Shown here: in pieces, positions 25,773-35,691 of the stretch | How the letters are laid out: each line of letters begins with the position of its first letter | Numbering within the stretch: the first letter of the stretch is position 1 | DNA from: Paraflavitalea devenefica | Lineage (GTDB): Bacteria; Bacteroidota; Bacteroidia; Chitinophagales; Chitinophagaceae | Direction: 5' to 3' | NCBI RefSeq assembly: GCF_011759375.1 | Contig: NZ_JAARML010000003.1 | Location: forward strand, 248,001-312,000 | DNA: 64,000 nt | Position numbers and translations under genes: made by a program | Notes under the pieces: model-generated | What the model was told of the DNA's origin: nothing | The model's input: only the letters and a program-made list of their open reading frames with translations | Database searches by the model: none

Positions 25773-28678
25773 TGAATGCGGGGAAGCGCCACCGGTGTAT
25801 TGCCCCAGGTACCGTCATAATACACGGCATCATCTACCACCACGTCCTTTGACTCATTTAGCCTGATCACCGCTTCATTATCCTTTCCGCGCATCGTTTT
25901 TACAGCATTGATCTTCGCTCCCAATACATCATCCAGGTAAATGGCATAGCGACCGTCCGGTTGCTCATACTTAAAAGTACATCCGGTTACGGTCAGGTCC
26001 TTTACATGGCGCGCCCACAGCCCAAAGGATGGCTGCACCTTCAGGTTCGAAACATTATATTGACCTACACCCAGCTCAGGCGGCGCCTGTCCGGTATCAG
26101 ACAAAGGATTGCCACCCTTCACCAATACATGCACATCATTAAATACAACATTAGTAATATAACCGGTATGCTGGCCGTTGGGCAATTTGAAATCCAGCTT
26201 GCTTTCCATCACGGAAGCGTCGGGCAACTTATAGCCGGCAATAATAGGTGTTGCCTTCTTCTGGCTGCCATCATAGGCCTTCCACCGCTTGCCACTGAAA
26301 GAACTGCCACTGTATACCTCGTAAATATCAATCCCGTTCAGGATAATATTTTCTACCCGCCCGATATTCACATTCTTTACCAGCAGCTCATTGTGCTTTT
26401 CACCATGGTCAGTGAAAGCATACTTGCCAACTGTAGCGCCTAAAATACGTCCGCGGTTAGAGATCGAAATAAAGAAAGGCGTGGTACTCCGGTACATTTT
26501 GGACCGGGAGTGGACAGGACCGGTATGGCCGCAGTTCAGGTGTACATCTTTAATATGTCCGCCATCATTCGTGGAAATAGAGAACCCTGCTTTATTGGCG
26601 CCCAACACATAAATATTGTCAACATGGAGATCTGTAATATCATCTGCTGTTTCTGAGCCTATCTGGAACAGGTTGCAATTGGTATCACCAATAATATTGC
26701 GCACTTTATAACGGCTGGCCGGGCGGGTGAATCCCAGTGAGCAGTCTGAACCGGGCTTAATAATATCGTCCGAACTTACTTTGGAATAAATATTAACGGC
26801 GGTTACATCATTGCAGGCCATAAAATCATAAATATCCCGCACGTTCCTTTGATTGGCCCTGGAGAAATAAGTATCATGTACATATATATGGTCTGTCCCC
26901 GTAGCCAGTAACACAAAATGCCCGGCCTGGTCAATCTGCAGCATATTATCGGTATTGAAATCTTTGGCGCCGCCCTTCATATAATAAGGTTCATCTTTCT
27001 CTTCATCATACCACAGGTCTTCCTTACGGTACAATCCGCCGATCTCAACATTCGTACATAACTTAAACACAAACATCTTATCGGCCCGGTTATCCGGTGC
27101 ATTATTCATCACGCGGTCGCCCGTTACCAGGTTGCCATCACCGGTAATACGTCCGTTGCCAATAATCTTAATATTATCCTCCCGCTCTGCAAAAAACATC
27201 GTATTCCGGAAATAATGGTGGCCCACATCCTGCTTCGTCATATAATTTTCCGGGTCATCATAAGGACCGGTATCGGTGGGAGAGAGGCCGGAGCGGTACT
27301 TCCGGTCACTGAACCACGTGCTTTCCGGCGCATCGGCTCCTTTAATTGCTTTCAGGGTAGCGTCTTTGTCTACATACAGCCATACATTACTCTTTAAATG
27401 TACCGTACGTACGGAATAAACGCCTTTGGTAAACAACAGTATACCGCCACCAAGTGCATGCAGGGAATCAATCGCCTTATTAATCCCTTCGGTGTAATCC
27501 TTGTTATCCTCGCCGGCCACACCAAACTTTTTCACATCCACCGGGCCGGCATAATAATGCACCGTATTGGAAAATCCTTTATGGATACCATCCTTTACCT
27601 GTATGCGGAAACTATAAAGCTGGTTAGCTGTCAGGCCGGTAACCACAGCCTTACCCTTACGGGCATCAATAGTGGCCTTCGCTGCCTTCCAGCTCTTTCC
27701 TTTGTCAGCCGATTGCAGCAGTTGGACCGATGCAGGATACTTTCCCGCCTGCCAGGTAAACTGCCCCTCCTTACCAGTTACCCTGGTAAAATTGGTGATC
27801 GTAGCGCTGGCGGTGAGGGTGGCTGTCTCTGAGGCTGTGCCGGCGCTCGTGAGTACAGCCGGACTGGAAGTCGTATAATCCGCTTTAAAAAAATAGGCCC
27901 CTGCCTTTGACAACACAACATCCCTGATCACCAATCGCAGGTCGGCGCCATTGGCCGGGCGCAGGTCCAGGTGATCAAATGCAACAACAGCACCTCCCTG
28001 GGCAGTTTTCGTGATCTTTACCTCTCCCACTTTGGAATAAGAATAGTTTGTGCCCACGCGGCCGATAGATTGTGTGGCCAGGTACTTCAGCAATACATCA
28101 CCGCGGCCAATAACATTCACGGTCGTATTCTCCATCGTTACGGTAATCCCGGCAGGAATATATATGCGTATGCTGGCATTGGGGCTTCGCTGTCCGGCTG
28201 TATAATAGAACACCAGGTTAGTGGGCGTATGAAGGGTAATGCCGGGCTGTTCCACTACAAGCCGGCCATTCAGGGCCATTGTTTGCAGCAGAACATAATA
28301 GCTTCTTGTATGCTTGCCATCCTTTGAATGAACCACCAGTTGATCGCCGGTAATAAGGGCGCCCTCCTTTTTCTCAACGCCTTCCTTGCTCAGCACTGCA
28401 TATTGCAGGCCCTGGCCGGTTTTAGGTTTTATCTCTTGTAACAGTCCTTTTACACCCGGGTTGGTGCTTACCAGGCCCTGGTCTTCCGGTGTATCGGGCG
28501 TAAATAAATACGTGCTGCCATGAGCCACCACTATGGTATCGCCGGTAATGCGGACGATATGCGCCGCCCTGGGGGCCGGTACAATGCTACAGGCATCGCT
28601 TACCGGTTGCTGCCTGGCTTGGGCCGGAAACCGTATACTTGTTAACAATAAAATGGTCAGCGTGGTATATATATTCAT
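25721..28678 (-). CDS. Secreted GH28-related beta-helix protein with FN3 domain
   Basis: A 985-residue protein. I placed the start at 28678 (MNIYTTLTILLLTSI), which opens a signal peptide ending AQA; the frame is open 36 bp further upstream. Residues 25-330 are beta-rich and unassigned, about 290-385 resemble an FN3 domain, and about 390-985 are a pectate-lyase/GH28-type beta-helix (KKFGVAGEDNKDYTEGINKA as the entry strand). VSSDDIIKPGSD and FQIGSETADD are in the places of the GH28 GDD and GSE motifs, so a glycoside hydrolase on pectin or a related glycan is plausible, though the canonical NTD motif is not evident. It is the only long minus-strand gene inside the pectin region and separates the ECF factor from its likely anti-sigma partner. 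Confidence 0.75.
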   Translation of the reverse strand: MNIYTTLTILLLTSIRFPAQARQQPVSDACSIVPAPRAAHIVRITGDTIVVAHGSTYLFTPDTPEDQGLVSTNPGVKGLLQEIKPKTGQGLQYAVLSKEGVEKKEGALITGDQLVVHSKDGKHTRSYYVLLQTMALNGRLVVEQPGITLHTPTNLVFYYTAGQRSPNASIRIYIPAGITVTMENTTVNVIGRGDVLLKYLATQSIGRVGTNYSYSKVGEVKITKTAQGGAVVAFDHLDLRPANGADLRLVIRDVVLSKAGAYFFKADYTTSSPAVLTSAGTASETATLTASATITNFTRVTGKEGQFTWQAGKYPASVQLLQSADKGKSWKAAKATIDARKGKAVVTGLTANQLYSFRIQVKDGIHKGFSNTVHYYAGPVDVKKFGVAGEDNKDYTEGINKAIDSLHALGGGILLFTKGVYSVRTVHLKSNVWLYVDKDATLKAIKGADAPESTWFSDRKYRSGLSPTDTGPYDDPENYMTKQDVGHHYFRNTMFFAEREDNIKIIGNGRITGDGNLVTGDRVMNNAPDNRADKMFVFKLCTNVEIGGLYRKEDLWYDEEKDEPYYMKGGAKDFNTDNMLQIDQAGHFVLLATGTDHIYVHDTYFSRANQRNVRDIYDFMACNDVTAVNIYSKVSSDDIIKPGSDCSLGFTRPASRYKVRNIIGDTNCNLFQIGSETADDITDLHVDNIYVLGANKAGFSISTNDGGHIKDVHLNCGHTGPVHSRSKMYRSTTPFFISISNRGRILGATVGKYAFTDHGEKHNELLVKNVNIGRVENIILNGIDIYEVYSGSSFSGKRWKAYDGSQKKATPIIAGYKLPDASVMESKLDFKLPNGQHTGYITNVVFNDVHVLVKGGNPLSDTGQAPPELGVGQYNVSNLKVQPSFGLWARHVKDLTVTGCTFKYEQPDGRYAIYLDDVLGAKINAVKTMRGKDNEAVIRLNESKDVVVDDAVYYDGTWGNTPVALPRIHYTSGSSVASFPDKSRQ

Positions 28679-28907
28679 ATGGAATAATAATCGTAGCCTG
28701 AAAGATAGGAGCAATGTTTTGAATCTATGTCAGCTTAATTATCTTTATCATCAATACAATTGTCCAGTTTAGATCACCCCAACACCTTTGCTTTCAGGGG
28801 CTGGTGGCTTAAAAAGCGTACAGCTCACCGTTCATAGCTCACTGCTTATAATTTGCAGCTTGTTTTTACAGGGAGGCTGCTTATATTTAACTTTTAGACA
28901 ATGGTTT

Positions 28908-29924
28908 ATGATAGATCAGGCAAAAATGACTGAAATAATTACGGCGATCCTCAATGGCGACAAGATTTCAATAGATGACGGTGTGGACGTGTGGACATTT
29001 GACAAAACGCAACAACACCGCAAGGAAGTAATGGGCAGGCAGTTTATCCCGATCGCTGCCAATATGGACCAGCAGTACCTGTACCGGTTGGAGGCTGATC
29101 CTCTCACTATCAATACCCGTATCTATCTCATTGATGAGAGAGGTATTGCATTGCACAACTTTTCTATATGTGAGCTGCTCAATAAAAAAGACCTCTTTAA
29201 AATCACCTCCAAAATGCGGGAGGGGGAAGAAATAAAGCGATACCGCTCCTTCATAGAGCAGTATGCCCAGTGCCCGGGCAGCCTCTACTGGATAGCCCTT
29301 GAACTATCGCTGGCTGTTTATGACGAGCGTGGTTCTGAAGAAATGGACAAAGAGAGTCAGCAGCTATTCAAAGACCTGGCAGAAAAGGGCGATGCAAGGG
29401 CTTGTCATGAACTGGCCAATCATTACTATTTCAATACCAGTGAGCGGGACGAAGTCATAAAATGGCGTACCCGGGCTATTGAGGAAGGCGAAACTGCCGA
29501 CCTGAAAGAACTGGCCGATTTCATCATAGACGAATACCCCGACAAAGTACACCTGGCGCTGGATACCCTGCATACCATGCAGCAGAACAACATCAATACT
29601 GCCTGGGCTTACTGGAAGGAAGGCCACATCTACATGACAGGTATTGGTGGTATTACACCCGATCCCGGCCACGGATTCCTGCTTACCGAAAAAGCCAGCG
29701 GGCTGGGGCATATAGTCGCTAAAAGTGATCTTGCTTCCTTCTACTTCCAGGGCATGGGGGTTGCCAAAGACCTGCATACAGCCCTTCAGTTGCTGACCGA
29801 GGCCAATGAAGCCTCCAAAAAAGTCCACAACCAATACATGGACCTGGCAGATGAGGAAGAGCCGATGGAAGAAGGAGATTTTGAAGAGCAGATCGCTTTA
29901 ATTAAAAAGGAACTGGGCCAGTAA
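28908..29924 (+). CDS. Sel1/TPR-like repeat protein of unknown function
   Basis: A 338-residue protein without signal peptide, hence probably cytosolic. I prefer ATG 28908 (MIDQAKMTEII); an in-frame start at 28788 would translate a noncoding-looking spacer. Residues 1-110 are an unassigned mixed fold. From about 135 on, helix pairs appear such as KDLAEKGDARACHELANHYY and EKASGLGHIVAKSDLASFYFQGMGVAKD, which match Sel1-like tetratricopeptide repeats used in protein-protein contacts. The C-terminus is strongly acidic (DLADEEEPMEEGDFEE). Nothing around it explains its role. A stem-loop at 29938 lies just after the stop. Confidence 0.7.
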   Translation: MIDQAKMTEIITAILNGDKISIDDGVDVWTFDKTQQHRKEVMGRQFIPIAANMDQQYLYRLEADPLTINTRIYLIDERGIALHNFSICELLNKKDLFKITSKMREGEEIKRYRSFIEQYAQCPGSLYWIALELSLAVYDERGSEEMDKESQQLFKDLAEKGDARACHELANHYYFNTSERDEVIKWRTRAIEEGETADLKELADFIIDEYPDKVHLALDTLHTMQQNNINTAWAYWKEGHIYMTGIGGITPDPGHGFLLTEKASGLGHIVAKSDLASFYFQGMGVAKDLHTALQLLTEANEASKKVHNQYMDLADEEEPMEEGDFEEQIALIKKELGQ

Positions 29925-29937
29925 TAATAAAAACAAA

Positions 29938-29965
29938 AATAGCGGCAGTCATAACTACCGCTATT
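29938..29965 (-). terminator. Rho-independent terminator for the AHSA1-type gene
   Basis: AATAGCGG pairs with CCGCTATT across a 12-base loop that can add an AGT/ACT stem. Read on the minus strand the stem is followed by a U-rich run (TTTTTGTTTTTATT), so it should end the transcript of the gene at 30048-30473. On the plus strand the U-tract is missing. Confidence 0.7.
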
Positions 29966-30047
29966 CTCTACCACAGTAACTTGTAAATCATGGCTATTGA
30001 GTACTGTGCATTGTAGCTCCAAAAGAACGCTCTATCGGAATCAGGTA

Positions 30048-30473
30048 CTACGCTTCCTCTGTATACTTCTTAAAATTGTCCAGGATCGCCTGCCAGCCGG
30101 CTTGTTGAAAATCTACGGGGTGCATATCTTCTGGATCAAAGGTTTCTGTCACCTTTGTTTCATTGCCATTGCCTTCGAAAGTGATCTTTACCTGCCTGCC
30201 ATCACCGAGCGTATATTCAATCAGTTTATGTTCAATAACCTGATCATACACGCCGCCGAAATCAAAACTGAAGCTGCCATCTTTGGCGGCCATAGTAGTA
30301 GAGAACGTACCACCTACCCGCAGATCATTCGTGGCGGCAGGAGCATGCCAGTCAGGAGAAGCGAAAGCCCAGTTCATGATATGTTGGGGCTCATTCCAGT
30401 ATTGCCATACCTTGGCTACAGGTGCATTAACCGTGGCAGATACAGTAACCTTTGTTTTTGTTGTTGTTTCCAT
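30048..30473 (-). CDS. SRPBCC/AHSA1-family protein
   Basis: A 141-residue soluble protein. The START-like fold of the AHSA1 group is recognisable from VTVSATVNAPVAKVWQYW at the N-terminus, the central GGTFSTTMAAKDGSFSFDFGGVYD, and the closing amphipathic helix GWQAILDNFKKYTE. Family members bind small hydrophobic ligands or client proteins; the function of this one is unknown. It stands alone on the minus strand between the Sel1-like and FecR genes, with its own terminator at 29938. Confidence 0.88.
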   Translation of the reverse strand: METTTKTKVTVSATVNAPVAKVWQYWNEPQHIMNWAFASPDWHAPAATNDLRVGGTFSTTMAAKDGSFSFDFGGVYDQVIEHKLIEYTLGDGRQVKITFEGNGNETKVTETFDPEDMHPVDFQQAGWQAILDNFKKYTEEA

Positions 30474-31093
30474 GTCTTACTTTTTAAAGAGTGAGTTGTT
30501 TGTTTATTGTTTGATAATGCAAACATACGACGGCGCATTTATACCACGGATGGGCGAAAACGACAAAACAGGGGTAAAAATGCGACCCCTTAATTTCCCG
30601 GGAGTCCGGGTCTGATCCTAACTCAATCCTCCTGCCATCCTTGTACCAGGTATGTGCCAAGTGCGCTTTAACCTACCAGGATGGCACAAGGTTCACACAA
30701 GGTTTAAAGGGTTTTGGGCGCTGGTGGCTACCTACTTATTATCCGGTCCGTCTGCTCTGCGAATGGGCTCCGACTTGCACTGATTCCCTAATGAAAACGT
30801 GCTATCTGAGAGCACTCCAGTGCAAGTTTTAGCGGATACGTGTGCGGAATTACAGGCTGTAAACCAGCTTTCGCGTACAACCAGGGTTAGTTATTGTAAA
30901 TGATTGATATACAGTCGCTATTGACTCTTTTCCCGTATTTATGCCTACTGGCGCAAGATGAAGGCGCTGAAAAGTTCGCTGGCATCTTGTGCCCTTCAAT
31001 CCTCCCCATCCAAAAAATCCCCAAAAATCCCGGTTCAGGCTTAATGGTCTTTTTCAAAACGCCTGTCCTTCCTGTAGTAAATGACCATACAGC
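30474..31093. other. 620-bp gene-free stretch between the AHSA1-type and FecR genes
   Basis: No open frame here looks coding: the short ones lack signal peptides, domains or protein-like composition. The stretch contains one clear structured element at 30773-30827. The last 200 bp should hold the promoter of the fecR-susC-susD unit, but I see no confident promoter and no copy of the 18-bp operator. Confidence 0.5.
30773..30827. ncRNA. Candidate structured element, nested hairpin
   Basis: ACTTGCACTG (30773-30782) pairs perfectly with CAGTGCAAGT (30818-30827). Within the loop GTGCT (30799-30803) pairs with AGCAC (30811-30815) around a 7-base loop. TTTT follows the outer stem on the plus strand. 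It lies far from any upstream plus-strand gene, so it may belong to a small RNA or a leader. This is structural evidence only. Confidence 0.35.
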
Positions 31094-32203
31094 ATGGAAA
31101 AACCTGAACAAATATGGTTCCTGCTTTCCCGCAACCTCAGCGGGGAAGCCACACCCGGGGAAAAAGAAGCGCTTGACAAGGCTTTGCAGGAGCAACCTTC
31201 CCTGATGCAGCAGTACGAGCTGTTACAGCGTTTGTGGAAACCCGATACTGCTGTAAATACGGAGGAAGTGGCCACCAGGATCAGCCATATCCTGCAACGT
31301 TCTGCCAGGGAAGCGGCGCAGCAGGAACAACAGGAACAGGAGGTTGTTCCCGCACCCGCGTTCAAAAAAGCCCGCGTCCTGACAATCATCCGCTGGGCGG
31401 CTGCGATAGCCTGTATATCAATGGGGGTATGGGCCTGGTCATTCTTCAGTCAAAAAGAACAGGGGGAAAGCAATGAGATCATTGCTAAAAAAGGAAGTAA
31501 AACACGCACCATCCTGCCGGATGGCTCTACTGTATGGCTCAATGCAGGTTCCAGCATCGTCTATGATCCCGGCTTCAGGGGCAATACCCGTGAAGTGATA
31601 CTGCAGGGGGAAGCCTATTTCGACATCGTGAAAATGCCACAGAAGCCTTTCATCGTGCATGCCGGCGACATCAACATCAGGGTACTGGGAACGGCATTCA
31701 ATGTAAAATCCTATGCAGAAGAGCCTACCATTGAAACCACCCTTATCAGGGGATCGGTGCAAATTACCCGCACCGGTGCGAAAAAAGGAGAACCCATCTA
31801 CCTGCACCCCAACCAGAAAATTGTATTGCTCAAAGTAGTAGCCAGTCAGGTGGAGGAAACAGCGGCCGTAAAAAAAGAGCAGGAAACCACATCGGATAAA
31901 GCGACTGCTATCATCAGCATAGATAGCAACCTCCGGGAAAATGAACGGCTGGAAACGGCCTGGATCTACAACCGTCTTGAATTCCGGGGCGATCGTTTTG
32001 ACCAGTTGGCAAAAAAACTGGAGCGTTGGTACAACATCACCATTCATTTTGAAGATCAGCAGGCGCCTGACCTCGTCTTCAATGGCTCATTGGAGAATGA
32101 AACGGTGGAGCAGGCCTTCAAAGCCCTTACCGCCGCCGTCTCTTTCCAGTATGAGATCAAAGGAAATGACATCTATATACGATCACCTAAATCAACAGAA
32201 TGA
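31094..32203 (+). CDS. FecR-family anti-sigma factor
   Basis: A 369-residue inner-membrane protein. Residues 1-90 are the cytoplasmic anti-sigma part (WFLLSRNLSGEATPGEKEALDKAL), about 95-117 form the single membrane helix (TIIRWAAAIACISMGVWAW), and the periplasmic part contains the FecR domain (KGSKTRTILPDGSTVWLNAGSS to GSVQI) and a C-terminal DUF4974-type domain (about 290-365, RLEFRGDRFDQLAKKLERWY). FecR proteins relay substrate occupancy from an STN-bearing transporter to an ECF sigma factor. Its transporter is the next gene; its likely sigma factor lies at 25101, on the far side of three other genes. Confidence 0.93.
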   Translation: MEKPEQIWFLLSRNLSGEATPGEKEALDKALQEQPSLMQQYELLQRLWKPDTAVNTEEVATRISHILQRSAREAAQQEQQEQEVVPAPAFKKARVLTIIRWAAAIACISMGVWAWSFFSQKEQGESNEIIAKKGSKTRTILPDGSTVWLNAGSSIVYDPGFRGNTREVILQGEAYFDIVKMPQKPFIVHAGDINIRVLGTAFNVKSYAEEPTIETTLIRGSVQITRTGAKKGEPIYLHPNQKIVLLKVVASQVEETAAVKKEQETTSDKATAIISIDSNLRENERLETAWIYNRLEFRGDRFDQLAKKLERWYNITIHFEDQQAPDLVFNGSLENETVEQAFKALTAAVSFQYEIKGNDIYIRSPKSTE

Positions 32204-32300
32204 TAAAAATAGTAAGACCCGCAGATGACTAACAAATAGTCAGGTACTTCAACAATCAGCAACCCATTGCCGATTCACGATTGCCGACTGCCGAAAAAGA

Positions 32301-32375
32301 GAACGGAGAATGTTGCAGCATTCCCCGTTCGGTTACAGGTTAAAAATTGGTGTATTTCCCGCCGGTAGGCGGGAA
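32301..32375. other. Two hairpins in the fecR-susC spacer
   Basis: GAACGGAGAATG (32301-32312) pairs with CATTCCCCGTTC (32319-32330) with one mismatch, and TTCCCGCC (32356-32363) pairs exactly with GGCGGGAA (32368-32375) around GGTA. Neither has a U-tract. They may stabilise mRNA ends or set the expression ratio of FecR and SusC. Confidence 0.55.
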
Positions 32376-32404
32376 GAATTGTTAACCCATATCATCGCTA
32401 AAAT

Positions 32405-35400
32405 ATGAAATGTTTTCTAACGGGGCCACAGAGCCCCCTGCTTTCCAAAGCACTGCTTGTTATGAAATTGACTATCTTTTTGCTTATTGTATTCACGCTC
32501 AACGTGTCAGCTACGGGATTCGGACAGGAAAAGCTCAGTTTCCGGTTCAAGAAGACCGAAATAGCTGGCATTCTGAGCAACATTGAAAAAAACACCCACT
32601 ACCGTTTCCTGTACAACGACCAGCTCCGGAGCATCCGGCAAAGGGTCAGCCTCGATGTGCAGGATGCCAGCATTCGCCAAACCCTCGATCAACTACTGGC
32701 GAAAACAGGGCTTGTCTACCAACTCATGGAAAACAACCTCATCGTTATCAAAGAACACCTGCTCATCAGTCAGGAGAGACCTGTTACCGGCAAAATCACT
32801 TATGATAATGATGTTCCGCTCGCTGGGGTGTCCGTTAAGATCAAGGGAAAGGAAAGAGGCACCACTACCAACGAGCTGGGCATCTTCACCCTCAATGCGG
32901 AGGATAACGACATACTCATCTTTTCTTATGTGGGGTATGAAACCCAGGAAGTGAAAGTAGGTACCAGGACCGAGATCAACATTAAATTGGTTTCTGCGGC
33001 CAAAAGCCTGGAAAATATCGTCATCATCGGTTATGGACAAGTGAGAAAGCGTGACCTTACAGGGTCCGTTGTATCTGTTAAAAGCGACGAGATCAAAAAA
33101 GTCCCTTCCGGCAACGTGCTGGAAAGCCTGCAGGGTAAACTGCCTGGCGCCGATATCACCCGCTCCAGTGGTTCTGCTTCTTCCGGTGTCAACATCGTTA
33201 TCCGGGGCAACCGCTCACTCATAGCCAGTAATAGCCCGCTCGTCATCGTTGATGGTATACAATACAACTCCTTCCAGGACATCAATCCCAATGATATCCA
33301 GTCGCTCGATGTACTAAAAGATGCGTCTTCTACCGCCATCTATGGTTCCCGTGGCGCCAATGGGGTTATCCTCATCACCACCAAAAAAGGCAGCAGCGGT
33401 AAGCCTGCCATCAGCGTTAACTCTTACTATGGAATATCTTCTATATCCGAATACCCGCGTGTCATGAACACTAAGGAATACCAGGCATGGAGAAGGGAAG
33501 CCAACCGCAGGATACCCCAGGCCGGTATTAATCCCAATGGTTCCTGGAGCAGTGAGGCCAATGATGGCCTCTTATTCAGTGCAGAAGAATTGAAGAACAT
33601 TGCCAATGGTGTGGATACCGATTACTTCGATCTGCTTCTGAACAAGGGTAGCCAGCAGGAACATCATGTAGGTGTATCCGCCGGCAGCGACAAAACAAAA
33701 ATCTATCTCTCACTTAACTACTATAATGAAAAAGGCCTCCTGAAAGGGGATGAACTGAAACGCTATACCGGCCGCATGAATGTAGACCAGACCCTTGGTA
33801 AAATTGCCAAAGCAGGAATGCAGATGCAGCTCACCTACTATGACATTGACGTACGCACCAATCCAATCGATGAGGCCAGTAAGGTAGCTCCCTGGTCACT
33901 GCCTTATGATAGTGCGGGCAAAATCATCCTGTCGCCGCTGAATGACCAGGCGCGGTGGAACCCGCTGGTGGATGAGCAACCGGGCATGGCTACCAACAAT
34001 ACCCTTGTTACCCGTACCCTTGCAGCTACCTACCTCGAACTGACACCTTTTAAAGGGCTTTCCCTCAGGAGCAACCTTGGGCTTGTCTTCACTGACTCCC
34101 GCCAGGGGGCTTTCTTTGATCTCAACTCCATGTTGCAACGGGGGCAACGTACCCTGGGAATGGGAGTAGCCAGCCGCGGACGCAATATCAACTGGGAAAA
34201 CATACTCAACTATAACAAAGAGATAGGCGACCATAATATTACGCTCACCGGTATCACCACCTTCTGGGAGATCAACAATGAATTTGTACAGGCGCAGGGC
34301 ACCAAACAAATACTGCCTTCCCAACTATTCTATGCCCTGCAAAACTCAACCGAGAACCTTTCCATCACCAGCGGCTATACCAGAGAAAACCTGGTCTCGT
34401 ATGCAGGGCGGGTGAATTATTCCTTCAAAGGAAAATACCTCGCTTCTGTAAGCGTGCGTACGGATGGTTCTTCCAAACTGGGTAGCGGCAACAAATGGGA
34501 TGTATTTCCTGCTGCTGCCATTGCCTGGCGCCTCAGTGATGAATCCTTCCTGCAGAACGTCAGCTACCTCAGCGACCTGAAATTACGCGTGAGCTATGGC
34601 GTCACCGGCAGTGATGCCATTACAGCCTATCGTACACAATCTGCCCTGGTGCGTATTCCCAATTCTTTTGGCGACAATTCTGCACTGGGCTTTGCCTTCA
34701 GTGATACCATTGGTAATCCTAACCTCCGGTGGGAGAAAACCAAGGCCCTCAACTTTGGCCTGGATTTCGGTTTATTCGGCAACCGCCTCAATGGTAGCAT
34801 TGACCTCTATCAAACCAAAACCGATGACCTGCTCACCATTCGTAAGCTGCCGCCCACTTCCGGTGTGTCAGCTACCTTCGACAATGTGGGCAGTACACAA
34901 ACCACCGGTATTGATATCAACCTCAATGCCGCGATCATCCGCAAGTCCGACATCAGCCTCAATGCCGGCATCAGCTTCTATACCGCCAAAGAAAAAATCA
35001 CGGCACTCGCAGGAGGTATTGATGACCCGCTCAATAAATGGTTCATAGGTCATCCTACCAAAGTGTCGTATGATTATAATAAAATAGGTATCTGGCAAAT
35101 GGCCGATTCGGCCATGGCTAAACTATACACACAACTGCCAGGCGACATTCGCGTGGAAGACCGCGGTAAAAAAGACACCGTTATCAGTCCCCTCAAAGAC
35201 CGTATGGTGGTGGGCCAGCTCGTACCCAAATGGAATGCCGGCCTCAATATAGACTTCCGGTACAAAGCTTTTGATCTCAACGTATTTGTTTTTGCCCGTA
35301 TGGGTCAAACCATTGAATATGCCTATAACGGGCGTATACACCTGCCCGGCCGGGAAAATGGAGCGGTAGTTAACTACTGGACGCCGGAAAACCCTTCCAA

Positions 35401-35686
35401 TGACTTCCCCCACCCACGCACCAGCAGCTCATTTTCCGCCTTACTCTATTCTTCTACACTGCAGTATGTAGATGGGTCATTTGTCAAGATCAGGAACATT
35501 ACCCTTGGGTACAACCTGCCCAAACCGTTCCTGAACAAATACGGCGTAGCAGGTATGAGGTTCTATATAACCGGTAAAAACCTCTTCACCTTCTCAAAAA
35601 TTGATGATTATGACGCAGAGCGTGGCGGTTCCTTAAATGATCCGCTCACCAAATTAGTAGTAGCCGGTATCAATGTAGACTTTTGA
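32405..35686 (+). CDS. SusC/RagA-family TonB-dependent transporter with STN signalling domain
   Basis: A 1093-residue transporter. The long N-terminus before MKLTIFLLIVFTLNVSA is usual for this subgroup, so I keep ATG 32405 (alternative 32462). After the signal peptide, residues about 40-118 form an STN domain (LSFRFKKTEIAGILSNIEKN), the module that contacts FecR anti-sigma factors. A carboxypeptidase regulatory-like domain (about 125-200), the TonB box region ENIVIIGYGQ, the plug with LKDASSTAIYGSRGANGVI, and the barrel follow. The gene order fecR-susC-susD and the STN domain show a trans-envelope signalling circuit, unlike the SusC at 6526. Confidence 0.94.
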   Translation: MKCFLTGPQSPLLSKALLVMKLTIFLLIVFTLNVSATGFGQEKLSFRFKKTEIAGILSNIEKNTHYRFLYNDQLRSIRQRVSLDVQDASIRQTLDQLLAKTGLVYQLMENNLIVIKEHLLISQERPVTGKITYDNDVPLAGVSVKIKGKERGTTTNELGIFTLNAEDNDILIFSYVGYETQEVKVGTRTEINIKLVSAAKSLENIVIIGYGQVRKRDLTGSVVSVKSDEIKKVPSGNVLESLQGKLPGADITRSSGSASSGVNIVIRGNRSLIASNSPLVIVDGIQYNSFQDINPNDIQSLDVLKDASSTAIYGSRGANGVILITTKKGSSGKPAISVNSYYGISSISEYPRVMNTKEYQAWRREANRRIPQAGINPNGSWSSEANDGLLFSAEELKNIANGVDTDYFDLLLNKGSQQEHHVGVSAGSDKTKIYLSLNYYNEKGLLKGDELKRYTGRMNVDQTLGKIAKAGMQMQLTYYDIDVRTNPIDEASKVAPWSLPYDSAGKIILSPLNDQARWNPLVDEQPGMATNNTLVTRTLAATYLELTPFKGLSLRSNLGLVFTDSRQGAFFDLNSMLQRGQRTLGMGVASRGRNINWENILNYNKEIGDHNITLTGITTFWEINNEFVQAQGTKQILPSQLFYALQNSTENLSITSGYTRENLVSYAGRVNYSFKGKYLASVSVRTDGSSKLGSGNKWDVFPAAAIAWRLSDESFLQNVSYLSDLKLRVSYGVTGSDAITAYRTQSALVRIPNSFGDNSALGFAFSDTIGNPNLRWEKTKALNFGLDFGLFGNRLNGSIDLYQTKTDDLLTIRKLPPTSGVSATFDNVGSTQTTGIDINLNAAIIRKSDISLNAGISFYTAKEKITALAGGIDDPLNKWFIGHPTKVSYDYNKIGIWQMADSAMAKLYTQLPGDIRVEDRGKKDTVISPLKDRMVVGQLVPKWNAGLNIDFRYKAFDLNVFVFARMGQTIEYAYNGRIHLPGRENGAVVNYWTPENPSNDFPHPRTSSSFSALLYSSTLQYVDGSFVKIRNITLGYNLPKPFLNKYGVAGMRFYITGKNLFTFSKIDDYDAERGGSLNDPLTKLVVAGINVDF

Positions 35687-35691
35687 TAGTA

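Noticed and set aside
28788..28907. N-terminal extension of the Sel1-like protein starting at 28788
   Set aside because: This part reads as a spacer with word-repeat style and would give an odd hydrophobic start; the ATG at 28908 is preferred.
30641..31205. Short open frames in the gap before the FecR gene
   Set aside because: They lack protein-like composition, and the later one overlaps the FecR start region; the gap is better read as noncoding.
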